Source of the DNA: JAYWDA01 sp043747555
Lineage (GTDB): Bacteria; Bdellovibrionota; Bdellovibrionia; Bdellovibrionales; Bdellovibrionaceae
Direction of reading: 5' to 3'
Length of the DNA stretch: 64,000 bases
NCBI GenBank assembly: GCA_043747555.1
Contig: JAYTOY010000006.1
Location: 1-64,000, forward strand
A program made the position numbers and the translations under genes. Shown here in pieces: positions 54,032 through 62,177 of this stretch. Below the pieces are notes generated by a model, which was given only the letters and a program-made list of their open reading frames with translations, was not told where the DNA came from and did no database searches. How positions within the stretch are numbered: the first letter of the stretch is position 1; every line of letters starts with the position of its first letter.

Positions 54032-54469
54032 CTAATGGGTGCCCATCGCTTCAAGAAAACGACTTAAAATGGGTCCGAACAATAAAATCATAAACGCGGG
54101 CAGTTGAAACAACAAAAGTGGCACCAATAAAATAAATGGCAATCGCCCCAAAGACTGACTGAGCGAGTGTTCGCAGGCTTTGATGATTTCTGATTCCAGC
54201 TCCATTAAAAAATTATGAATCGGTTCACCCTTAAGCCCACGCTCTAATGTTTGCAGTAAAATATTGCGATAGATTGAACCTTGCTTTTGCAAAACAGTGT
54301 CCGTTGGTAAGCCTTGTTGCCATAAATTGAACCATATCGAAACTTCATCTCGAAACAAAGTCTCTTCCGTTCGTAAGTATTCTGTAATTCCAATTTTAGT
54401 GGATTGCCCGCGCTCTAAATGCCGCTTCACCGTAAGCAAAAGCAATAATGCTGGGTTCATACTTTCCAT
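54032..54469 (-). CDS. TadC-like membrane protein (short)
   Basis: A 145-residue protein. The C-terminus PFILLVPLLLFQLPAFMILL followed by FGPIL closely matches the end of TadC, the inner-membrane platform of Tad (type IVc) pili. The N-terminal part is helical and soluble. At 145 residues it covers only the last half of TadC. It overlaps the next TadB-like gene by 13 bases. No Tad ATPase or pilin gene is nearby, so the pair may be an orphan or serve a different machine. Confidence 0.6.
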   Translation of the reverse strand: MESMNPALLLLLTVKRHLERGQSTKIGITEYLRTEETLFRDEVSIWFNLWQQGLPTDTVLQKQGSIYRNILLQTLERGLKGEPIHNFLMELESEIIKACEHSLSQSLGRLPFILLVPLLLFQLPAFMILLFGPILSRFLEAMGTH

Positions 54470-55191
54470 TTCAATCTCCGTCCTATCGTAAAAACAAGAA
54501 TTAATCCGACGCTAAAAAGTGCCACAGAAAATAAAATGAGGGATAAATGATCTGCAAATCCAAATTCGAAGCCGTTAAAAAGCATCAAACAAACATATAA
54601 AATGGTCATTACGAAGGCTTGAATGCGGGTTTGTTGTGAAATTTGTCCGGACCTACGTCGAAAATCTTCCTGTACTTTAAAATGCCACCGGAGCGACTTT
54701 AACTGCTCTAAAGTTTTGTTTCGACCTTGATCAATCCACCTTATTTCATCAAATAAGTGACAAAGTACGCCAGATTGAAGATTCATTTGATCCGATGATA
54801 AAATAAGCGATGAACAGGCTTTCAGAAGCTCGTATTTCTTCCATCCCGTGAACCTTTGCGCACTTTCTTTGGCCGCATTTCGGAGCGGAATTCCGGTCTG
54901 AATAGTTAGAATTGTATGATCTAAAAATGGCACAACAATCTTCTGTAATTGGCTCTCAAGGTGGGTTTCAAGCAAGTCCGGTGCAAAGAAAAAGAGGATG
55001 ATGATGAGCAGTTGATAACACCAAATGATGATCACTGATGAAACAAGCAGTGCAACCATCAAATCAAAAAATAAAACAGCTGCAAACACCTTTGTTTGAA
55101 TGTTTTTTTCTAGATTAAAGCGATCAAACAGTGCCGAAAACAGTCGAATCTTGATTGCATATCCGAAAAAGCAGATTAGAAACGGAAACAT
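54457..55191 (-). CDS. TadB-like membrane protein
   Basis: A 244-residue protein. It has two hydrophobic helices near residues 40-70 and two near 190-235, with a soluble helical stretch between (ESQLQKIVVPFLDHTILTIQ). This is the arrangement of type II/IV secretion F-domain proteins such as TadB. It is upstream of, and overlaps, the TadC-like gene. The match is by layout more than by sequence. Confidence 0.5.
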   Translation of the reverse strand: MFPFLICFFGYAIKIRLFSALFDRFNLEKNIQTKVFAAVLFFDLMVALLVSSVIIIWCYQLLIIILFFFAPDLLETHLESQLQKIVVPFLDHTILTIQTGIPLRNAAKESAQRFTGWKKYELLKACSSLILSSDQMNLQSGVLCHLFDEIRWIDQGRNKTLEQLKSLRWHFKVQEDFRRRSGQISQQTRIQAFVMTILYVCLMLFNGFEFGFADHLSLILFSVALFSVGLILVFTIGRRLKWKV

Positions 55192-55383
55192 TTTTTGTTC
55201 TCCCTGTTTCTAACCATGATTAGCAAAAATAATACTCAATGAATTTTTTTTATTGACGAGCGCTGTTGAAGTTGGAACACTTATGGTTAAGAGGTGTTCT
55301 AAGGGAAGGAACATTAAATTTAAATGATCCACTTTGTGGGTCAAAATAATTTGCCGTTAGTGCAAAGCAACCAGGAGGATTCC

Positions 55384-55458
55384 ATGGCTAAGAAGAAAAA
55401 AGCTACTAAGAAAGCTGCTAAAAAAGCTACTAAGAAAAAAGCTACTAAGAAGAAGTAG
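55384..55458 (+). CDS. 24-residue Lys/Ala/Thr peptide (histone H1-like)
   Basis: A short gene below the usual length cut-off. It codes for M-A-K4 followed by AT, K and A units, with 14 Lys, 6 Ala and 3 Thr, and no acidic residue. This is the composition of the H1-like tails of bacterial nucleoid proteins. AGGAGG (55373-55378) is five bases before the ATG, which is optimal. A terminator follows the stop codon by 24 bases. The 5' region (from about 55192) is AT-rich and holds a GAACAC/GTGTTC stem (55275-55299). Function: DNA or RNA binding is inferred. It may also be the end of a decayed longer gene. Confidence 0.6.
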   Translation: MAKKKKATKKAAKKATKKKATKKK

Positions 55459-55466
55459 TTGTTTTC

Positions 55467-55481
55467 GTACCCTTTAGGTAC
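55467..55481 (+). other. small hairpin before the terminator
   Basis: GTACC (55467-55471) and GGTAC (55477-55481) pair around CTTTA. It lies between the Lys-rich peptide gene and its terminator. Confidence 0.4.
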
Positions 55482-55513
55482 AAAAAAACCCCTGGCACAA
55501 CCAGGGGTTTTTT
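55482..55513. terminator. bidirectional rho-independent terminator
   Basis: AAAAAACCCCTGG (55483-55495) pairs with CCAGGGGTTTTTT (55501-55513) around CACAA. T-runs follow the stem on both strands, so it serves the Lys-rich peptide gene and the convergent outer-membrane gene. About 13 pairs, very strong. Confidence 0.95.
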
Positions 55514-55549
55514 ATTTTCAGCCTTATCTGCTGACAACCTAATATCAGC

Positions 55550-56188
55550 TTAGAAGTAATAGATAGAACCTAATGTCCCTGTGGGAACAATCGATGGGTT
55601 CGACAGCGCTGATAATAGAGCAAACTCAGCAAAAAACGACAGCCCCATAATATCGCCGGACAATTGGTGATACTGCATTCCTGCTGAAACCGTCAAAAAA
55701 TCGACACCGAATCGACCTGATGCACGCTCTGAATCATTCAATACGCGATCTAAGATCAAAGAATTCTTATACTCAGATGTGCTGCTGGAATTATACCAAC
55801 GTGACCAGCCGGCTGTCGTATAAGGCGTTAAATACGATCCTTCGAAACTGTGGCGCCATAAAACTTGGAAAGTTCCGTAGCCAGTTCCGCTTCCGACTCC
55901 TGCTATCACTGAATTTTCTGAATCAACATTGATTTCTAAGTCTAAGCCGGCAACACCCAAGCCACCACCTAGCTGCGTTCCCAGGCCGATCTTTCTGTCT
56001 TCACGCAACTTCAGATTAGACGAGTAATGCGAAGATTGATCCAGCTCCGTATGGGCGTAATTCACTGCACTTTGAATCATTGGATCTTGTTTAATCGTTG
56101 TCACGGACCCAGAGTCTTGCGCAAAAGCTGTTCCTTGCGTTAAAAATGAAATTAAGCCAATAGAAAAAAGAGTCTTGAAAACTTGCAT
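55550..56188 (-). CDS. predicted outer-membrane protein
   Basis: A 212-residue exported protein. The signal peptide ends near TAFAQ (residue 23). The mature part has beta-strand-like segments (KIGLGTQLGGGLGVAGLDLE) and ends in SIYYF, an aromatic C-terminus common in barrels. It is 12 bases after the MCE gene of the second lipid transporter, so it may be part of that operon, perhaps an outer-membrane partner. I do not recognise the family. Confidence 0.65.
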   Translation of the reverse strand: MQVFKTLFSIGLISFLTQGTAFAQDSGSVTTIKQDPMIQSAVNYAHTELDQSSHYSSNLKLREDRKIGLGTQLGGGLGVAGLDLEINVDSENSVIAGVGSGTGYGTFQVLWRHSFEGSYLTPYTTAGWSRWYNSSSTSEYKNSLILDRVLNDSERASGRFGVDFLTVSAGMQYHQLSGDIMGLSFFAEFALLSALSNPSIVPTGTLGSIYYF

Positions 56189-56200
56189 CGTGCCTCCGGT

Positions 56201-56977
56201 TTAAAAAATTCGAGCTCTGACGCCCTCTTCCTGGAAAAACTTTTTAATAACAGGTCCATCCAGGGGCTCAAGTCGAAATAATAACTTATGAACTAATTGA
56301 TATGTCTCTTCTGCCTTTTTAGATCTCAAATTTCCAGTTAAATAAGCCACATCATCGCTGATCTTAATCGCGTTATCGATTAAATGTCCGATATCTTTAG
56401 TTCGAGATGTTTTATCTAATAATGTTAAAGTCTTATTAATATTTGTCGTTAGCCGATCCAATTGAGTGATCATGCTAGACACAGATCCTTCGTTTTTCTG
56501 AACAATTTCAATAATTTTGCCGGCAAGCCCATAGCTTTGCGAAATCAACTGATCGATTCGCGGTGGATCTTCGCCGCGAACAAAATCGTCATTTTTTAAT
56601 TCTTCGGCAGCTTCAGATCCAGGCGAAATTTCCAAAAATTTCTCGCCGATGACACCCGCAAGATTGATGAAAAACTTAGAGTCCTTGCGAATGCTACCCC
56701 AAGCTTTAGGACTGATGGAAATTTCAATCTTCAGCTTAACCTCTTCGCCTTTTTCTGACTTAAAACCCGGTGTGAAGGAAATTTTTCGAACTTTACCGAC
56801 TTTAATTCCCATCACTCGAACAGGAGAACCCTCTTCAATACCGCCCGCATAGTTGTACATGACATTTAAACGATAAGAATCCGAGAATGATGAGATCATT
56901 CCCATAAAGTACGCAAAAACGACAATAAGGCCGACGGCGACAAGTGCTAGTAATCCTACTTTCGTTTCAACCTTCAT
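56201..56977 (-). CDS. MCE-domain protein (MlaD-like) of the second locus
   Basis: A 258-residue protein with an N-terminal membrane anchor near residues 7-28 and an MCE domain (about 35-125, YAGGIEEGSPVRVMGIKVGK and GEKFLEISPGS). A coiled or helical tail follows. It is the fifth gene of the two-ATPase, two-permease operon and has one-domain form, unlike the 458-residue protein at 45111. It would form the ring that takes lipid across the periplasm. Location: inner membrane, facing the periplasm. Confidence 0.88.
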   Translation of the reverse strand: MKVETKVGLLALVAVGLIVVFAYFMGMISSFSDSYRLNVMYNYAGGIEEGSPVRVMGIKVGKVRKISFTPGFKSEKGEEVKLKIEISISPKAWGSIRKDSKFFINLAGVIGEKFLEISPGSEAAEELKNDDFVRGEDPPRIDQLISQSYGLAGKIIEIVQKNEGSVSSMITQLDRLTTNINKTLTLLDKTSRTKDIGHLIDNAIKISDDVAYLTGNLRSKKAEETYQLVHKLLFRLEPLDGPVIKKFFQEEGVRARIF

Positions 56978-56989
56978 AGGCTTTATCCT

Positions 56990-57682
56990 TTAATAGAAAT
57001 AAGAAAAAGTATAGGACAAAACAAAATCCAACACAATGATCGCAACTGAAGATGTGACAACAGCTTGAGTCGTCGCTTTTCCAACACCATCGGCGCCCGC
57101 CTTACAGTTAAATCCAAAATAACAACTGACAACTGGAATTACGGAGCCAAAAGTCGCAGCCTTTAAAATAGCAAAAAAGAAATCTTTAAAATGCACAAAA
57201 GCTTTCATCGAAGATAAAAATAAGGCCGGTGGGTAACCTAAATAGATATCGCTCACGATCATCGCACAAAAAATGCAGGTCATAATTGCAATGATGGCTA
57301 GAAGTGCCATCCCCAAGACACATGCGATCAATCGGGGAATTAAAAGGTAATTGATCGGATCAATCCCCAACATTCGTAAGGCATCGATTTGCTCGGTGAC
57401 CTTCATCGTTCCTACCTCAGCCGCAATTCCAGCGCCAATTCTAGAAGTCAAAAGCAGAGCTGTCACCACCGCCCCTAGCTCGCGCAGGATCATTAAAGCT
57501 GCGAATCCTGGAACCAATGAATCGTTTTGAATGATCATTTTCATATGAAAAGAGGACTCTAAGATCGTCACCATCGATGCAAAGCAAACACAAAAAACAA
57601 TCATCGGTACACTGCCATTAGCGATCAAGTAAAGTTGGTGAAGTGTCTCTTTGGTTCGCAGAGGGCCTCTTAATATTTGCAG
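56990..57682 (-). CDS. MlaE-family permease 2, probable CTG start
   Basis: A 230-residue permease if read from the CTG at 57682. The first possible TTG (57628) gives only 212 residues and loses RGPLRTKETLHQLYL, which matches the conserved start of MlaE proteins. No ATG, GTG or TTG in frame precedes it before the upstream gene ends. GGGAGG is placed five bases before the CTG. The core has RELGAVVTALLLTSRIGAG and KVTEQIDALRMLGI, then CKAGADGVGKATTQAV. Only one base separates it from permease 1. It would be the second half of an asymmetric pair. Confidence 0.75.
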   Translation of the reverse strand: MQILRGPLRTKETLHQLYLIANGSVPMIVFCVCFASMVTILESSFHMKMIIQNDSLVPGFAALMILRELGAVVTALLLTSRIGAGIAAEVGTMKVTEQIDALRMLGIDPINYLLIPRLIACVLGMALLAIIAIMTCIFCAMIVSDIYLGYPPALFLSSMKAFVHFKDFFFAILKAATFGSVIPVVSCYFGFNCKAGADGVGKATTQAVVTSSVAIIVLDFVLSYTFSYFY

Positions 57683-57683
57683 G

Positions 57684-58460
57684 TCATCCTCCCAACACGA
57701 TATTCATGATAATATCGGCCAAAAAACTAACTATCCAATCAACCACAACAATAAAAATCATTGTTGAAACTGCGGTATTAACCACTGCTTTACCGACGCC
57801 CTTAGCTCCGCCCGTTGCCGTGTAACCTCGGAAGGTGCAGACGGTAGCTAAGACAACCGCAAAACAAAGACATTTAAGCAGCCCAATCAAAATTGATGGC
57901 CATGCTAAAACTGTAGGAATATGGCGTACATATTCTTCGGGCTCAACATGGGCAAAGAAAAAAGCGAGGAAAGTCCCACCTAGAATCGACATAAGAAGAC
58001 CTAAGGCTAATAAGAAAAATGACGACACAATGATGCCAATAAATCGGGGCACGATTATTTCTTGAATTGGATTTGCTCCTAAGCAGCGAATGGCATCAAT
58101 TTGTTCTGTGACACGCATCGTTCCCAATTCTGCAGAAGTGTAAGCTCCGACTTTTCCGCTGAGCATAAAAGCAATCAGCAAGGGTCCTAATTCGCGAATG
58201 GTTCCGCTGGTTGCAAGGCCTCCAAGGTATCCCAAAGCGCCAAAATCCCTTAATTGCATAGCGAATTGGACGGACATAATCGCGCCAACAAAAAAACCGG
58301 CCATACCTGTTGTTAAAAGGCTTTGTCGGGTGACGTCCCAAATTTGATCAAAAATAAGCTTAGACCGAGATGGCGACTTAAACATTGTCCGTAAAATTTC
58401 TTGCAGAAAAATAAGGCTTCGACCTAGGTCATCAATGATTAAAATTCCGGCACTGATCAT
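57684..58460 (-). CDS. MlaE-family permease 1
   Basis: A 258-residue permease with the family core GTIRELGPLLIAFMLSGKVG, then MRVTEQIDAIRCLGA, and GYTATGGAKGVGKAVVNTAV near the end. It has five hydrophobic segments. It differs from permease 2 at most positions, so the two are not recent copies. Its start overlaps ATPase 1 by four bases, and the end is one base from permease 2. Confidence 0.92.
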   Translation of the reverse strand: MISAGILIIDDLGRSLIFLQEILRTMFKSPSRSKLIFDQIWDVTRQSLLTTGMAGFFVGAIMSVQFAMQLRDFGALGYLGGLATSGTIRELGPLLIAFMLSGKVGAYTSAELGTMRVTEQIDAIRCLGANPIQEIIVPRFIGIIVSSFFLLALGLLMSILGGTFLAFFFAHVEPEEYVRHIPTVLAWPSILIGLLKCLCFAVVLATVCTFRGYTATGGAKGVGKAVVNTAVSTMIFIVVVDWIVSFLADIIMNIVLGG

Positions 58461-59185
58461 GAATTGACCTCAGCCAAGAAATCCATCACCAAGGGATGCG
58501 TTGATTTTTTAAGTTCAGCCGGTGTACCTAAAGCCATAATTTCACCTTGATCTAAAACAACAATTCGATCAGCAATCGCTAAAGCACAATTCATATCGTG
58601 GCTGACAACAACCGACGTTGTTTGCAGTTTTCTGGATAATTCTTGAATCAAATTATTCACCGCATTAGTTGTAACGGGATCAAGTCCTGTCGTTGGCTCA
58701 TCAAAAAGCAGAATCTGTGGCTCGATCGCTACAGTTCTAGCTAAACTGACTCTCTTTTGCATCCCGTACGAAATTTGTGCAGGAAATTTATTTTCTATTC
58801 CAGTTAGCTGCACCAATTGCAAGGCCTGGGAAACTTTTTGTGCGATCACATCGGCTGAGTATTGAAAATGTCTTCGTAAACCAAAGGCTACATTTTCAAA
58901 AATACTTAAAGAATCAAACAGGGCTGGATGCTGAAAAACCATGCCACATTTTTTTCTGATTTGAAGATATTTTTCCTCGGAAAAATGGGAAGTCTCTTCA
59001 CCATCAATCCAAATTTCACCCGCATCGGGCCTTAGTAAACCCACTGTGTTTTTTAATAAAACAGATTTTCCCGTTCCTGAAGTTCCTAAAATAAAAAGAA
59101 TTTCGCCTTTGGCAATTTTAAGACTTAGGCCTTTCAAAATGGTTCGGTCGCCGAATTTTTTGACAAGGTTTTTATATTCTATCAT
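58457..59185 (-). CDS. MlaF-family ATPase 1, altered signature motif
   Basis: A 242-residue ABC ATPase. Walker A is GTSGTGKSVLLK. The Q-loop is MVFQHPALFD. Walker B keeps the catalytic Glu (LLFDEPTTGLDP) and the H-loop is intact (VVVSHDMN). But the signature is ISYGMQKRV instead of LSGGQ-type: Tyr replaces the first Gly (codon at 58766-58768). In contrast, MlaF at 44356 has ISGGM. The start codon lies two bases after the ATPase 2 stop, and the end overlaps permease 1 by four bases. Confidence 0.92.
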   Translation of the reverse strand: MIEYKNLVKKFGDRTILKGLSLKIAKGEILFILGTSGTGKSVLLKNTVGLLRPDAGEIWIDGEETSHFSEEKYLQIRKKCGMVFQHPALFDSLSIFENVAFGLRRHFQYSADVIAQKVSQALQLVQLTGIENKFPAQISYGMQKRVSLARTVAIEPQILLFDEPTTGLDPVTTNAVNNLIQELSRKLQTTSVVVSHDMNCALAIADRIVVLDQGEIMALGTPAELKKSTHPLVMDFLAEVNS

Positions 59186-59186
59186 T

Positions 59187-59945
59187 TCAACCGATCGCCG
59201 TCAGAGGACCGGTGATGGCTCCGCGAATAAATTGATGAACCCTGGGGTCCATATGATTTTTTGTCTGTTCAGCACTTCCGGTAATAATAATTTCTTGATC
59301 AACAACCATCAACATTCGATCGGCCATTTGATAGGCCCGTTGAATATCATTAGTGATCGCAATCACAGTCGATTTTTTCCTTTTTTTAAGGTCTAAAATT
59401 AATTCTACAATTTTTCGACTGGTGATGGGATCAAGTCCTGCTGTTGGGTCATCATAAAAAATAATTTCTGGATCCAGTGCTAATGCTCTAGCAATGCCGA
59501 GACGTTTTTGCTGCCCGCCGCTGATTTCGTCTGGAAACAAGGCTTTTGCATGGGAAATTCCTACCGCCTCTAGAAAAAAGTCGACTCGTTCTGAAATCTC
59601 GCTGCTTGTTAGGTCTGTTGTTTCGCGCAAGGGAAAAGCGATATTCTCTCCGCAGGTCAAAGAATCAAAAAGTGCATTTTTTTGAAAAAGCATCCCAACT
59701 GTTTTCAGAATCTCTAGGCGCTTTGCACCGCGCAACCTGCTCCACGCTTGGCCCTTAACCAAAACTTCTCCTGCGACAGGATCAATCAGTCCCGCAAGAA
59801 GTTTTAAAAGTGCCGTTTTCCCGTGCCCACTAGGCCCTACCAAAACAAGACATTCGCCCATCTGCACTTGCAGATCGATTTGATTTAAAACGGTCAGTTC
59901 ATTAAACCGAACTGTTGCTTTTCGAACATCAAACGCTAGGACCAA
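59187..59945 (-). CDS. MlaF-family ATPase 2, altered Walker B and H-loop
   Basis: A 252-residue ABC ATPase from the TTG at 59945, with GAGG eight bases upstream, which gives the normal family length. The frame is open to 60032, but earlier starts lack a ribosome site. Walker A is GPSGHGKTALLK, and the signature EISGGQQKRLG is consensus. Walker B reads IIFYDDPTAGLD, with Asp in place of the catalytic Glu (codon 59448-59450). The H-loop is AITNDIQ, with Asn for His (59349-59351). It is the first gene of the operon and diverges from mdh. Confidence 0.9.
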   Translation of the reverse strand: MVLAFDVRKATVRFNELTVLNQIDLQVQMGECLVLVGPSGHGKTALLKLLAGLIDPVAGEVLVKGQAWSRLRGAKRLEILKTVGMLFQKNALFDSLTCGENIAFPLRETTDLTSSEISERVDFFLEAVGISHAKALFPDEISGGQQKRLGIARALALDPEIIFYDDPTAGLDPITSRKIVELILDLKKRKKSTVIAITNDIQRAYQMADRMLMVVDQEIIITGSAEQTKNHMDPRVHQFIRGAITGPLTAIG

Positions 59946-60052
59946 TTGACTCACCTCAAACAGACTTGTCACGTCTCTAGATTTAAGATTGAATGAGACC
60001 TTAAACGCAATCGAAAAATTCATTAAATTCAATTTCTTAAGGAGTTTCTTTC

Positions 60053-60997
60053 ATGGCTCATCAACGAAAAAAAATTACGGTTATTGGCGCAGGTTTTGTC
60101 GGATCCACAGCAGCTCATTGGGCTGCACAAAAAGAACTTGGTGATGTCGTTCTTTTGGATATCAACGAAGGTGCTGCCAAAGGTAAGGCTCTAGATCTTT
60201 TCGAAGCCTCTCCGGTTGAACAATTCGATTCGCGCATTACTGGGACTAGCAATTACGCTGATATTGCCGATTCTGACATTGTTATTTTGACGGCTGGTAT
60301 TCCACGTAAACCCGGCATGAGCCGCGATGATTTATTAGCAACAAATGCTAAAATTGTTAAAGCTTGCGCAGAAGGTATTAAAAAGTACGCTCCCAACTCT
60401 GTTGTGATTGTTGTTTCTAATCCGTTAGATGCAATGGCTTACGTCTGTAAACAAGTCACTGGTTTCCCGCGCGAGCGAGTGATCGGCATGGCTGGAGTTT
60501 TAGATGGCGCAAGATTTCGATCATTCATTGCTGAAGCATGTGACGTATCGGTGAAAGACGTTCAAGCTTTCACGCTTGGTGGCCACGGCGATACCATGGT
60601 GCCGATGCCAAGACATTGTTCTGTTGGGGGCGTACCTTTAACAGAAATTTTACCAGCTGAAAAAATCGATCAATTAGTTCTACGTGCCGTGAATGGTGGG
60701 GCCGAGATTGTTAAGCTTTTACAAACTGGTTCAGCCTATTACGCTCCATCGGCTTCGGCCGTGCAGATGGCTGAAGCAATCTTAAAGGATCAAAAACGAA
60801 TTCTTCCTTGTGCTGTGGAGCTGAATGGCGAGTACGGAATGAAAGGCCTTTTTATTGGAGTCCTTTGTAAGTTAGGCGGAAAAGGCATGGAACAAGTCAT
60901 TGAATTAAAGCTGAATGATAAAGAACGCGCCGGATTAGAAAATTCAGGTAAAGCTGTTCGCGAACTGGTCGATGCTATGGGAAAATTACAATACTAA
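60053..60997 (+). CDS. mdh: malate dehydrogenase (LDH-like type)
   Basis: A 314-residue NAD-dependent enzyme of the citric acid cycle. The cofactor motif is VIGAGFVGSTAA near residue 10. Substrate Arg residues are in IPRKPGMSRDDLL near 83 and the catalytic His is in TLGGHGDTMVPM near 175. Length is normal. AGGAG lies 10 bases before the ATG. It starts a run with sucC, sucD and ndk. Confidence 0.97.
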   Translation: MAHQRKKITVIGAGFVGSTAAHWAAQKELGDVVLLDINEGAAKGKALDLFEASPVEQFDSRITGTSNYADIADSDIVILTAGIPRKPGMSRDDLLATNAKIVKACAEGIKKYAPNSVVIVVSNPLDAMAYVCKQVTGFPRERVIGMAGVLDGARFRSFIAEACDVSVKDVQAFTLGGHGDTMVPMPRHCSVGGVPLTEILPAEKIDQLVLRAVNGGAEIVKLLQTGSAYYAPSASAVQMAEAILKDQKRILPCAVELNGEYGMKGLFIGVLCKLGGKGMEQVIELKLNDKERAGLENSGKAVRELVDAMGKLQY

Positions 60998-61010
60998 AAA
61001 CGGAGAATCG

Positions 61011-62177
61011 ATGAACATCCACGAGTATCAAGGTAAAGAGATCTTAAGAAAGTTTGGCGTCACGACCCTGAAGGGAAAAGTGGCCCATTCTCCGGACGAG
61101 GCCGTCGCTGCCGCTAAAGAAATTGGTGGCACAATTTGGGTCGTAAAGGCCCAAATTCATGCGGGCGGACGCGGGAAAGGTGGCGGCGTAAAGGTCGCAA
61201 AATCGATCGACGAAGTCCATTCGTACGCGAAACAAATCATCGGGATGACTTTAGTGACCCATCAAACAGGTCCTGAAGGAAAAAAAGTTCAAAAAGTCCT
61301 CATAGAACAAGGCTGTAACATCGCTAAAGAATATTACGTTGCTTGCTTAGTTGATCGACAAACCGGGCGAGTCACCATGATGGCCTCATCCGAGGGTGGC
61401 GTGGAAATTGAGATCGTAGCTGAAAAAAACCCTGAGTCGATTAAAAAAGTTGATATCGACCCCGTTGTTGGGTTGGCTGCGTTTCAAGCTCGGCAATTAG
61501 CGTTTGAAATTGGGATGTCTGCGGAAGTCGCCGCAAAAGCGGTGAAGTTTTTTACGGGCCTCTATAATGCCTTTGTGCAATCAGATTGTTCGATGGCAGA
61601 AATAAATCCTTTGGTTGTCACCAAAGAGGGTGATGTGATCGCCTTAGATGCAAAAATGGGCTTTGATTCAAACGCTCTTTACCGACATGCAGACATTGCA
61701 GAATATCGTGATTTGAATGAAGAAGAACCCACTGAAATTGAAGCATCAAAATATGATCTGGCGTTTATTAAGTTGGACGGCAGCATTGGATGCCTAGTGA
61801 ACGGTGCAGGTCTTGCGATGGCAACATTAGATATCATCCAATTGCATGGCTCTAGTCCTGCCAACTTTTTAGATGTTGGCGGCGGCGCCAATAAAGAAAA
61901 AGTCACAGCCGCTTTTAAAATTATTCTGAAAGATCCTAACGTCAAAGCGATCTTAGTGAATATCTTTGGTGGTATTATGAAATGTGATGTCATCGCCGAG
62001 GGCGTGATCGCTGCATCAAAAGATGTGGGTCTTAAAGTTCCATTAGTTGTTCGACTTGAAGGCACCAACGTCGATTTAGGAAAAAAATTATTGCGCGAAA
62101 GTGGCTTAAACATCACTCCGGCCGATGATCTTACAGACGCTGCTAAAAAAGCTGTCGCTGCAGTGAAGGGGAAATAA
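61011..62177 (+). CDS. sucC: succinyl-CoA synthetase beta subunit
   Basis: A 388-residue subunit that gives succinate and CoA binding and nucleotide specificity. The ATP-grasp domain opens with MNIHEYQGKEILRKFG and has QIHAGGRGKGGGVK near residue 45. LVNGAGLAMATLDIIQLHG and ILVNIFGGIMKCDVIAEG near the end are typical. The ATG at 61011 is the conserved start, with CGGAG upstream; the frame is open to 60972. It overlaps sucD by one base (TAATG). Confidence 0.98.
   Translation: MNIHEYQGKEILRKFGVTTLKGKVAHSPDEAVAAAKEIGGTIWVVKAQIHAGGRGKGGGVKVAKSIDEVHSYAKQIIGMTLVTHQTGPEGKKVQKVLIEQGCNIAKEYYVACLVDRQTGRVTMMASSEGGVEIEIVAEKNPESIKKVDIDPVVGLAAFQARQLAFEIGMSAEVAAKAVKFFTGLYNAFVQSDCSMAEINPLVVTKEGDVIALDAKMGFDSNALYRHADIAEYRDLNEEEPTEIEASKYDLAFIKLDGSIGCLVNGAGLAMATLDIIQLHGSSPANFLDVGGGANKEKVTAAFKIILKDPNVKAILVNIFGGIMKCDVIAEGVIAASKDVGLKVPLVVRLEGTNVDLGKKLLRESGLNITPADDLTDAAKKAVAAVKGK

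Noticed and set aside
55253..55287. Sigma-70 promoter for the Lys-rich peptide gene
   Set aside because: TTGACG is a good -35 box, but no acceptable -10 box lies 16-18 bases further. The better TATGGT is 23 bases away.
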